From contig NC_049981.1 of NCBI RefSeq assembly GCF_000003815.2, positions 8,720,377-8,784,376 on the forward strand: a stretch of DNA of 64,000 nt. Reading direction: 5' to 3'. This document shows positions 45,150-54,300 of this stretch, one piece after another (within the stretch, counting starts at the first letter, position 1; each line of letters opens with the position of its first letter). The notes under the pieces are model-generated. The model was not told the origin of the DNA. It did no database searches and worked only from the letters and a program-made list of their open reading frames with translations. This DNA comes from Branchiostoma floridae. Its lineage: Eukaryota; Chordata; Leptocardii; Amphioxiformes; Branchiostomatidae. Made by a program: the position numbers and the translations under genes.

Positions 45150-48100
45150 TCTGTGCACATTATTATGTCATACTTAACACATGCATGAGGGTAAAAAGTT
45201 AATACTAACATACAACCGTCGTCTGGGCTTATCGTCTCAGACATGGAGATCCCGCTGTCCTTGTCTACCAGCTTCTCGCACGACTTGACCTCCACCAGCG
45301 TGTCTGAGGGGCTCTTCGTCAGCGTCTTGCCGTTATTGTCCAGATTCAGGACTGTGCGTTTACGGATCAGCCTGCTGCAGGAGGGGCGGAATCATCTCAT
45401 ACAATAGAAGTAGAGCCATGTTGTGTAGATTATATTGGTTATTTGGGTGGGCCAACTACTCACTATATGCAGCCAGGGGCTGAATTGCGAGGAGCTTACA
45501 ATAGGCAGGGCTAAATCGCAAGGGTCTGGAACGAGCTGCCATTCGGCGCCACTCAGGTGACCTCAATACGACTGTCGCAAGTGTCTGGAGCGAGCTGCCA
45601 TTTGGCGTCACTCAGGTGACCTCAATATGACAGTAATTGCCCCAGGTGCGGCCAAGGTACTGTAGGTTTTGAACCACTCACACCGCACTATCGCACTTGT
45701 GGCGGGTTCTTTAACGTGTCCGACAGGGGTATGGCTCTCCCCAGACACGGGACCTCCATTTAACGTCCTATCCGAGGGACTGCCCTAGCCGAAGCTAGGT
45801 ACTACTCATTTTCACCTGAGTAAAGTGAGGAAAGTAGTGTTAAGTGCTTTTCCCAAGGGCACAAAATCGGTAACACGGCAGCCGGATTCGAACCCGCAAC
45901 CTCTCGGTCACGGGCTGAACACGGGCTGAGCTACGCGGCCCCACTACTGATGCATCAGCGCGCGCATCAATTTTCCCTCATTTCAAAAAGTTTTCAACCA
46001 CACTGTAAATCGCTACAAAATGAGCAAATGTATAAGGAAAAGTTTAAAAAAAAGAAAACGGATACATATGTCGTAGAATGCCAATTCAAAACAGGTATAT
46101 TCCAAGTCAACCAAGCGTTCAGAGACCTCATACCTCCGTGAAATGGGTGATGGTGGTGTGGTTTAGTTGTTTACTATAAATGTATTTATGTTCGCGGGGA
46201 TTTAATTTCGCGGTAGCGGGAAAAGGGACTTTTCGCGGTGGATTTAAGTTCACGGTAAAGTGGTCACCGCGAAAACCGCGAACATTAATCCACCGCGAAC
46301 ATTTTTGCATTTACAATAGTACGAGGGGAAATTGATAAGTTCTCGGCCTCGCTCAGAAATGATAAGCACAACTCAAATTTCGGGGAACACCTTCGTAGTA
46401 TGAAGTTTTTTTATCAATATCCTCCACATTAAACATCATTGCAGTCATTACTTTACAGGCAACGTCTTTTTGAAAATCAGACGGTAAGTGGCGAGAAAAA
46501 CAATTGTGAACTGTGATCAGCCATGTGTGGGTCGAGTTCCCCATGCCGTAAATTCTTCGAAGACATTGTCAAAATGTTTCATAATAATTCCCTTCGTATT
46601 TCAAGTAGACCGAAGTGGGTGACTGACTTCCAGTAGAGCATGTTGACCCTCACCCCTCAGGTCGCAGCTCAATTGTCCATGTTTTTTTCCTTCTCTCTTA
46701 TCTACCGTTACTGGGTGCAGCCTGCAAAGTAATGATCACAATACTGTAAATGCAGAAATGTTCGCGGTGGATTAATGTTCGCGGTTTTCGCGGCGGCCGC
46801 TTCACCGCGAATTTAAAACCAGTAAGAGAATACAGTGCATGGTGCTACCGGGAAATTAAAACCACCGCGAAAAGGCCATTTTCCCGCTGCCGCGACATTA
46901 AATCCCCGTGAACTTAAATGCATTTACAGTAACTTGAATTTTGGTACACATTTATAAAAGACTTTATACTTGACAGCTATGCTTCGAAAGAGAACTTATT
47001 GATCACCCCTCGTATACTCGTATATCCGATTGGCACAATTTCCCAATTCTATTATGTAAATTAGCTCCTGAATTGCATAACAAGCTTGCAATTATGTGAA
47101 TATCTACATAAGGTATCTGCATACCTACAGTCATCACGATCCCGCATCTTGTCTTCACGCCCACGGAAAACCGCTAGGGGGCCAAAACTTACACACCTTA
47201 TCATCGTTGAACGCAGCTACCTACCACTGAAAAATCATGACTAGAGCCAGTCCAAAACAAAAAATATCAAAACCGGAAGTTCCGCTACAGTAACGTTACA
47301 CCGCTAGAGCGTCAAACCAAACCACATTCCTACCATTTCATTGATATATGTCCTGCTGATATATCTGCCTATGTCGGTCAATTTATATATAACTCATTTA
47401 AAAAACGTGACAATATTATACTATCATGAACCAGCACATAATGATAGCCTGATTGTAAATATTATATACCATGTGTAAAATAGATTAATCTCTTAGATTT
47501 TTAGATACTAGTAACTCATGTAGTGTTCTGTTCTGTATGTATTGTATGTACAAGTTGCCAAACACTGTATCCTTTACAGTTGTCGTGCAATAAAGTTCTT
47601 TTTCTTCTTCTTCTATCAAGACCTACCCACAAACTAAATATCAAAATAATCCAATATCCGTTCTCTAGTTATCTTGACGACAAACGTCCCTCTTACATAC
47701 AGACACTAGTGAAAACAAACCTCCCGTTTCACGGAGGGAAAAAGAACAATCTACATGTTCCGTACTCTGTATGTTTGATCTACAGTAGTCATTTGTTCAA
47801 CCTTTGATCACTTAGTTATCTTGATGAAGACATTTCTTTAAAATTTTGTTTACTCCCACGCTCGCATGAGTTTTGGAGTTCCTAGAGGATGTTATCCATA
47901 TAATCGATGTACGTGCGTTCTAGAATGGCGGAAACATCGTCAGTCACTGAATTAAGAACAATGAGATGACATATATTGGGACGTCATACACGGTTTGAAA
48001 AGGGTCCATCTATATACTATTAGTCAAATGTACAAAGATCAGTAATCACAGATAAAGTTGTACGTGCTTTTCAATGACTATCCTGAATCGCAGTCATGTT

Positions 48101-48574
48101 TTCGTTCCCTAAACTTTTGTCGAGCCAATGATTTCAGTCCAGGAGTCACCTTTTCTGCTATTTCATGATGCCATACCGACATTCACAGCTTGTTCGATTT
48201 TTTCCAAACAAGCGTCGACACAGCGCCACATAGCAGTTACTCATTGACAAACAGCTGGATATGATTTTGAAAACGGCCAGACGTTTCGCGTAGCATCCAC
48301 TACCAGTATCTTTTGTCAGTGACACTGAGCAACATCTGTTGAAGAGCAGGTTTCTCATCAAAAACTATGAATTGATATGTAAATGAGGTGGAGACCAATT
48401 TTCGATAGTCCAATAATAAACAAAAGAAGAAAAACTGGTTTTGTACAGGTACGATGTGCAGGTACCCACTCTTAATCGTTAGTGACTACTTCGAAACAAG
48501 AACCGTGCTTACCTTGGGTCTCCGCTTTGGAATTTCTCCTGAGAGCAGGCGTCTCCGACATTGACCTCAGACAT
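43064..48574 (-). CDS. Unrecognised three-exon gene, 101-residue protein
   Basis: Exons in order: 48574-48513, 45371-45214, 43149-43064. Donors are AAG|GTAAGC and GTT|GTATGT; acceptors are CAG and TTTTGTAG; both junctions agree in phase (2, then 1), and a minus-strand AATAAA follows the stop. The predicted protein starts MSEVNVGDACSQEKF. Its middle is acidic and polar with LIRKRTVLNLDNNGK and DSGISMSETISPDDG, and it ends with an Arg-Glu run and NIRAVKNVYNLD. No signal peptide, membrane segment or named domain is visible, and I do not recognise the family; function unknown. Consistent splicing over 5.5 kb and protein-like composition argue that it is real. It ends tail-to-tail with CATSPER3. 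Confidence 0.7.
44790..45070 (+). repeat. Interspersed repeat, GCTAGGGGG-type family
   Basis: Good copy: ACACGTTCTCCAGTTATTC, GCCACTTGGGAACCCAAAC, ACAGCACTTACTCTCTGCCC, ATCTACCGCTCAAAA, then GACCTTCGTTTTCGTAACCC, ACCCAAATACCAAATACCAT and TCTCGACTTATGCTGTTAAC, running straight into a CA microsatellite. Confidence 0.65.
45079..45146 (+). repeat. (CA)n microsatellite
   Basis: CA run with CAGA and CACGCA interruptions starting directly after the TGCTGTTAAC end of the interspersed repeat. Confidence 0.92.
45214..45371 (-). CDS. 101-residue gene, exon 2
   Basis: 52 complete codons. The acceptor is a tandem GCAGCAG (NAGNAG): using the first AG would add one Ser (GDPSRLIRK instead of GDPRLIRK) without breaking the frame. 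Donor GTT|GTATGT. The exon contains LVEVKSCEKLVDKD and a Ser-rich DSGISMSET stretch. Confidence 0.72.
45515..45634. repeat. 60 bp tandem duplication
   Basis: TCGCAAGGGTCTGGAACGAG at 45515 recurs as TCGCAAGTGTCTGGAGCGAG at 45575, both followed by CTGCCATT.GGCG..ACTCAGGTGACCTCAATA. It sits at the 3' side of the SINE-like repeat. Confidence 0.8.
45640..45942 (-). mobile_element. tRNA-derived SINE
   Basis: On the minus strand the head GGGGCCGCGTAGCTCAGCCC carries a D-arm with A-box, and GGTTGCGGGTTCGAATCCGG an intact B-box GGTTCGAATCC. A duplicated TTCAGCCCGTG lies between them where an anticodon arm should be. The body continues for over 200 bases (CTTGGGAAAAGCACTTAACA and so on). Polymerase III promoter elements look intact, but it is not a tRNA gene. 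Confidence 0.7.
46172..46321. mobile_element. Palindromic MITE (TACTGTAAATG family), 150 bp
   Basis: Ends TACTATAAATG and CATTTACAATAGTA. The inner arms carry TTCGCGG and CCGCGAA words that pair. The right terminal TA is shared with the next element. Confidence 0.8.
46320..47014. mobile_element. Mariner-like MITE, host of a nested insertion
   Basis: Terminal repeats CGAGGGGAAATTGATAAGTTC at the left and, reversed, CGAGGGGTGATCAATAAGTTC at the right, flanked by TA on both sides as in Tc1/mariner elements. Without the inserted 46742-46931 element it is about 505 bp. Terminal sequences resemble mariner ends, but no transposase frame remains. Confidence 0.8.
46742..46931. mobile_element. Palindromic MITE (TACTGTAAATG family), 190 bp, nested
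   Basis: Ends TACTGTAAATGCA and TGCATTTACAGTA with long GC-rich arms (TTCGCGGTGGATTAATGTTC). It splits the mariner-like MITE at a TA that is intact in the copy at 8119-8120. Confidence 0.9.
47040..47310 (+). repeat. Interspersed repeat, GCTAGGGGG-type family
   Basis: Contains CTATTATGTAAATTAGCTCC, AACCGCTAGGGGGCCAAAAC, TACCTACCACTGAAAAATCA, AAAACCGGAAGTTCCGC and CAGTAACG. The 3' portion appears at 47620-47745 after an inserted retroelement end. Confidence 0.6.
47345..47616 (+). mobile_element. Non-LTR retrotransposon 3' end with (TTC)n tail
   Basis: Ends in GTGCAATAAAGTTC followed by TTTTTCTTCTTCTTC. The upstream 250 bases are AT-rich and non-coding, as in the 3' untranslated region of such elements. 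It separates two parts of an interspersed repeat copy, suggesting insertion into it. Confidence 0.6.
48513..48574 (-). CDS. 101-residue gene, exon 1
   Basis: ATG at 48574-48572 preceded by GTAGCC, 20 codons plus two bases, donor AAG|GTAAGC. Encodes MSEVNVGDACSQEKFQSGDP. A TATATAA sequence lies about 25-30 bases upstream on this strand, which is too close to be a conventional TATA box unless the untranslated leader is almost absent. Confidence 0.68.
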
Positions 48575-49269
48575 GGCTACCACGCTCGCTAGTTATTATA
48601 TAAAGTACGGGGTGGATAAGAATTGTGAAATATAGAAGAAGCGAGCGCCCCTTCGTTGCGTTGTAGAATTACTGTAAACATGTTATGACTGTCACTCACA
48701 ATTTATTCTAAAACTTGATGATTCTGCTTTGTTTTGTCATTTGCCATCACTATGACGTCATATGTTCTTTCATTTAAAATAAAGAACCTGGCTCATATCA
48801 ACATATACATTAAGATATACATACATGTAACACATAACAATATATCAGCAAAATAAAAACGGCGATCTAGAAAGTTTATGTTGCGCTTCCAGAATGTGCA
48901 GTGATAGCAAACATCTCATTAGACTAGCTAGGGGCGGGAGGGGCTTGATGACGGCATTGTCAGAACAAAGAAGGCAGGTATATTAATATTCAAGTTTACC
49001 ATCAAAATTGTCGATCCTGTTATTGGTAAAAATGTGACTGGTACTAGAGCGCTAACTTAAATTCATATGACGAAACCTTTTATCCAATTCAGTTTAAAGC
49101 CCTATATTCAACTACCGTGTTTGCAGTAGAAGAATGTGACTGAATGTGAATGCAGCTGCAGAAACCAAAGAATGAAAATAATAAATCTACCAGAAGTTTC
49201 AGAAATTTGCGTTTGAGATACATGATTTGATGATTAGAATGTTATACATCGAGCAATATAATATAACTG

Positions 49270-49330
49270 CCTCATTTCATTTCATTTTATTTGTTTTACC
49301 AGAGTACAGAGTACATTGTATACCAACGCA
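49270..49330 (-). mobile_element. Probable retrotransposon 3' end with (ATGAA)n tail
   Basis: On the minus strand a GTACTCTGGTAAAAC block leads to AAATAAAATGAAATGAAATGAGG. Terminal layout only; no coding remnant. Confidence 0.45.
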
Positions 49331-49589
49331 ATATTTTACAACACTGATCCTCTTCACAACTGTCCAACCAATACTGAATATTGCATATTGAAAAAACATA
49401 CATGGCATGACTTATAGAAACCTGTATGATACTGACACTTAAATATTAAGGAAAAAAAATAACTCCATTACTCATAATATTTTCAGGTTGTTCTCCTTGA
49501 TACAGTTTTTTCGGTGTGGTAATTTGTGTGTGTGTGTGGGAGTGTGCGTGGGAGTGTGTGTAGAAGACCTGCATAAATCAGAAATACCT

Positions 49590-49790
49590 GGATGTTTTTT
49601 TCATTTCTTAGATTCAGTACAAGTATGTGGATAGGTCGTTATGAGACCTCGGAATGGTTACATTTTGGCCCCCTAGGGGACGGTACGGTACAGCAACAGA
49701 ACGTCTAGACCTGCTATAGTCATGATCTTGAGTGGTAGATAGTTCTTTGGAAAGAGAATAAGTGGTGGACATCTAGAGTCGTGTTTTGAG
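49590..49790 (-). repeat. Interspersed repeat, GCTAGGGGG-type family
   Basis: Reverse copy: GTCCCCTAGGGGGCCAAAAT, ATCTACCACTCAAGATCATG and CTGTACCGTACC blocks. Diverged. Confidence 0.45.
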
Positions 49791-50922
49791 CTGCAGGTAC
49801 CAATTTAGTTTCAGACTTTGAAAAAAATTGTCTCAAAAAGAGTTGACAGATTGTCATAATTTTGGTAACGTTATGTGGATGGATTCAGTGATGCTTGACA
49901 TAATTTCATGGTAAATACGCAAATCTGTAGATTTGCATAATTCATGACAAAATTCGAGTCTATTTCCATTCAGCTTCTGGCTGCGAAGAACTACGTTTGT
50001 TCGTTCGTTCATTCATTCATTCATTCTGGTCATAGATGGGGTTGTCATACTTGCATTTGGATGATACATAAATGTGAACATATACTATAGCTATAGTATG
50101 CACCTCATTGTATAAATGATCAGATAATGCTAGTATAGCCTTCCTTCTACATTTTGTAAAAGTAAGATTGTCTACTTCTGTTATTTGGGTGGATGAGAAG
50201 ATCAACAATAATTCATGCCACTGAGGACCTATTTTGTACAATAAATGAGAAAACATGGAGAAACATTGTACACCAGTCGTAAAAGTTAAAATCATTTGGC
50301 ACTTTATGTTTGATTATGCATATCAATATTTCTTCCCTAGTACATGGTCAAGAAATACACTTATCAGAAGGACTCATTCCCCTTTGCTGGGGATGCAATG
50401 GTTACCGTACTTTTGATTGGTCAACAATTCTTGTATCTCTCAGAGTCCTGGTCAGAGTCCTGTGTATGTGTCGCTTCTCTGATTGGATCATTCTTTCGAA
50501 CATCATTGACATATTTATCTGTTAAATAACCAGTTCTTAATGATTTTCCATATGTTTCATAACCAACATGAAACAAGGCCTTCTGATTAGTCAAGGCCCC
50601 CTGGCTGTATGATAATACTAATAGAGATTAGTTTACTGATTAACTTGTACAAAATGTACAGCTTTAGACAAGGGGGTAGGCGAAGAGAAGACAGAAACAA
50701 AAGTTTGTCAGTGGTATTGAGTATACATGTAAACCTCCACGATCATTTCTGCATTCACAATTTAATCCTGAGAAAGTTTTGGTACAATGAAGATCAGTCA
50801 AAAATTCTAGCCTCTACCAGGCCTTCCTAAATGATAGAGATTGCAGAAAGAGATTGCAGAAAGAGATTGCAGAAATTGGAAAATTAATATATATACTACC
50901 AGGCCAAAAGAGTCAGTCCAAG

Positions 50923-50928
50923 TTTAAT
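50923..50928 (-). promoter_or_regulatory. Candidate variant poly(A) signal of NUDT13
   Basis: ATTAAA on the minus strand about 195 bases past the NUDT13 stop. No canonical AATAAA was noticed closer. Confidence 0.35.
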
Positions 50929-51121
50929 AATTAATAAGGTTAATAGTTGGCCCAACTGAATGAGGAAATTTCGAAACCCAATGGTGGCCAAACTTCCCTG
51001 GCAAACTGTTCTCCCTATAGCCAAAGTAGTTAGGCCGGTAGAGTCTGCGTGGGCAGCTTTGCACTGATGAGTTTTCATGTCAAAAGACCCTGTGAAAGTC
51101 AAACATCATTTTCAGACTTCA

Positions 51122-51322
51122 TCACAACGATTTCAACTTTTTTTCTGCCCAGTTCCTAATAAGTTGATGCGCGATAGCTTCACGAGGTGGTATCCACAGA
51201 GGGATGGACTCCGATGTTTTCTTGGAATGGTCGAATCCCAAGGGACCTGCCATCAAGGCTACTTGAATCTGAGGCAGACTGAACCACTGTGCATCTTCCA
51301 GCTCAGTCTTGTCCACTTCCAA
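51122..51322 (-). CDS. NUDT13: NUDT13 exon 6 (terminal)
   Basis: Acceptor GGTTCTAG, phase 0, 66 codons and TGA. Reads DKTELEDAQWFSLPQIQVAL and IPPREAIAHQLIRNWAEKK, the end of the Nudix fold and the family's C-terminal helix. Confidence 0.94.
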   Translation of the reverse strand: MEVDKTELEDAQWFSLPQIQVALMAGPLGFDHSKKTSESIPLWIPPREAIAHQLIRNWAEKKLKSL

Positions 51323-54300
51323 CTAGAACCAGAAATGATATAATTTAGTATTAAGGTGTCACAATATTTAGTAAGTCAGACACTCAAAGAGAGCCATTTT
51401 GATTTGACAATATGGATGATGACTTCTGGGAACACAAAAACTGATGCAAGCTTGCTGCCTTCACTACAAAATCTAAGTCAGGATTGTTGAATGAATAATA
51501 CAATGGTGTACCAAACAATAGGTTTTTCATTTCTCTTCTTTCACATCTTCCTCTTTGACCTTGGAATCAATCTTGAAGAGGACAGTTGGTTGCTCCCAAT
51601 AATTTGGTTGGTTGGCAAAAAAAACTGGAAACATACATTTGTATCTACAAATTGCACACAGTTTTTAATCTCCATGCTGTTATTCAAACAATTCTCAAGA
51701 AACCATAATTTTGATTGTTTAAAGGGATATATTGTAAAAAAATAAAGTGACTACTTTTGGTAATTTTTCTACATTATGAGTTGAATTGACCTTATCACAC
51801 TGCACAGCAGTATTTATAATGTATGGATACAAACCAAGGAATGCCTCAGAACGTGTTCGGTGGTTCATTAGAAGTTCTACTGACTGTAGTTTGTTGAATG
51901 TCCCTGCTAAGCTTCGAAGACCTGTGATCACAACTGTCTATTCAAAAATCTAGGACTGACTTACTTCTGGTAGACTACCCGGAAGTGGCTTACTTTCGAG
52001 TTAATTAATGCTAGAAATGTTACAAAATGCTGCAGAGAAGTTGAAAATAAGTTACAAATGTCACTCTGACTGGTGATTTTAAAGTTAAGAAAATTTGTTA
52101 TTTGGGTGCCAAGATCTTAGAATATATCCCTTTAACAATCAGAGCTGAGTTTCTCTAACAATTAAACATGGTTTGTTTTGTAGTTGACTGTCTGTACAGC
52201 CCAAACAAGACTTTTGAGATTTTCTATCAGAAAGTCAAAATTCCTACTGATTCATTTTGCAATGTGCACAAAAAGGTACGAAATTTTCTCGAGTAAAGTA
52301 CTCACTTTTAAAACTTTTCATCATTGAAAAGGTGCTACATTTGTACAAGGACGTTATATGATCTCATATAACGTCCTTGATTTGTACAAGTTGTTGCTAA
52401 AGTTGGGTCCTTTATTAGAGGTTATTGCACGGATAAATGGTAAAAAAGCCTAAAATAAAGCCAGGATGAGCTACACTTCTAGGAAGGTTTCAAAACATAC
52501 ACATTGGTGTTGTCTTGGTGTTGCCAAAAACTGTCTAAACATAAGTTAGAGTGGCATTTGCATATAATCCTTTTGAGTTAGTGACTTAGCTGGTGTGTTA
52601 TGCCGAACGACGGTTATACCGGCTATACAGATACAGACATGTCGACAATTGTTCAACTGTTTTCTTCCAGTTAAATGTACAGTGCCGTAACTGATATCAG
52701 TGCAGATGCCATCCATATACATATTATGTAATCAAATCAAAATGGCTTTGTTATATATACATGTACATGTAATCATGTACCTCCATGGACCTGACAGTTG
52801 CATTACAGCCCAACATGATGGAGCTGTGTGGGAATGGCCAGTGCTGGGAGGACATGTAGGAGACAGTGTCCACCTCCAGGCCAACCTCCTCAGCTACCTC
52901 CCTCCTCACAGTGTCCTCCAGAGATTCTCCTGTCACAACAGACATGCTCAGTTATCACATGTTCCACCGCTTGAAAGGCAATAGTTTCTGTAGGTTGGTA
53001 AATACTACTGGATGTCGGGGAGCCCCTACGACCACTGAGGTTACGGGCCGTGAGTGAGTGAGTGAGTGAGTGAGTGAGTGAGTGGTAAATGACAGTCACT
53101 GGATAACAATGAAAGTTCACAACCACACGTTTTTCAAGAGTCATTGCTTCAATGACCACCTACAACATCTTGTTTAGGGCAAAAATGACTCACAGGTACA
53201 TGACATGTACATGTAGGTGTAATAATCATTGACAAGGAGGGTTGCCGGATCTGTTACTACCACTGATTGTGACAGGAGAAAGAAAGAAGAAAAAAAGAAG
53301 AAACATTACGAAGACAATATATTTCATCATACCTATGCTATGGCTGAAATATAACAAGTCCATGCAAACAGCTGTCATTTGCATTCAGAATATACCTTAC
53401 TTAATAATATATATTCATTTCTAGTTCAATTGACATTAATACTTATATAAATAATTGTTACTGCATACTGACCGAAGGAGGCCATATATATATATACTGG
53501 TACGTACCCATATCACAGAACCCAGCCAGTGCACTGTACATGCCAGGAGGGAACTGTTTCTGTCTGGCTAACAGACATTTGTCCTCATGGCTCACCAGCA
53601 CAATTCCCACTGGGGCCATCTGCACAGATGGAAAGTTGGCATGAGAACAACGTTATTTTTGGCCAAAAATCACTTCAAAATGATTACTGCGGAATTTAGC
53701 GAGGGTTCTCCAACATTTCACCATATATGATAAATGCCCAAACGGGCAGTGTGCCAAGTGTGTGTGCTTGCTAATTGAATTATTACGGGGCAGCCAATAG
53801 GCACTCAACATTTAGCATAAGCAATGGCCTGATTGGTCAGCTCGGATTAAGCCAATGTCTTTCAAATTACACCTGCTTGCTCTACTTAATATTGAACACG
53901 CATCACAAACATGATCCAGTGAGTGCAGGTGTCAAAATTCGCTCTAATTTATATTCATGAACAACAAGTATACTGACTAAACCGAGAAAAAGTGAGTGTG
54001 AAGACATCATTCTCAGAGGTATTACCAGCAGTGCATGTGCAAACTGGGTCAGAACTCTTGATGTCACCAGATTCCACCATCAAGTGCAGGATTCACGGCA
54101 AAACAAGTCAATACCTTAGTCTGTCCACAATGAAGCCGCTACATGCCAACTGACTGTTTGCCATCGACCACCTTAAGAAGATTCAGTTTAACATGGAACT
54201 GTTGTTGTTTTTAGAAATCTAACAGACTTTTGCTGCCAAACACGTAAATTTGTCAGTTGCAACCAATGCTATAGTATGACTGTCACAATATATATTTGTT

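Larger units (their letters stand above)
48650..51121. other. Intergenic between the 101-residue gene and NUDT13
   Basis: Contains a retroelement 3' end near 49270-49440, a GT microsatellite at 49524-49560 and a reverse-oriented interspersed repeat at 49590-49790. A 92-codon minus-strand frame at 50017-50295 has no motif I can place. Otherwise nothing recognised. Confidence 0.5.

Noticed and set aside
45870-45942. tRNA gene on the minus strand
   Set aside because: B-box is good, but the anticodon arm is replaced by a duplicated segment and the acceptor stem does not close; a SINE head explains it better.
50017-50295. 92-codon minus frame with a protein-like look (FSHLLYKIGPQWHELL)
   Set aside because: Possibly a retroelement C-terminal scrap, but it lacks a diagnostic Cys/His pattern and cannot be assigned.
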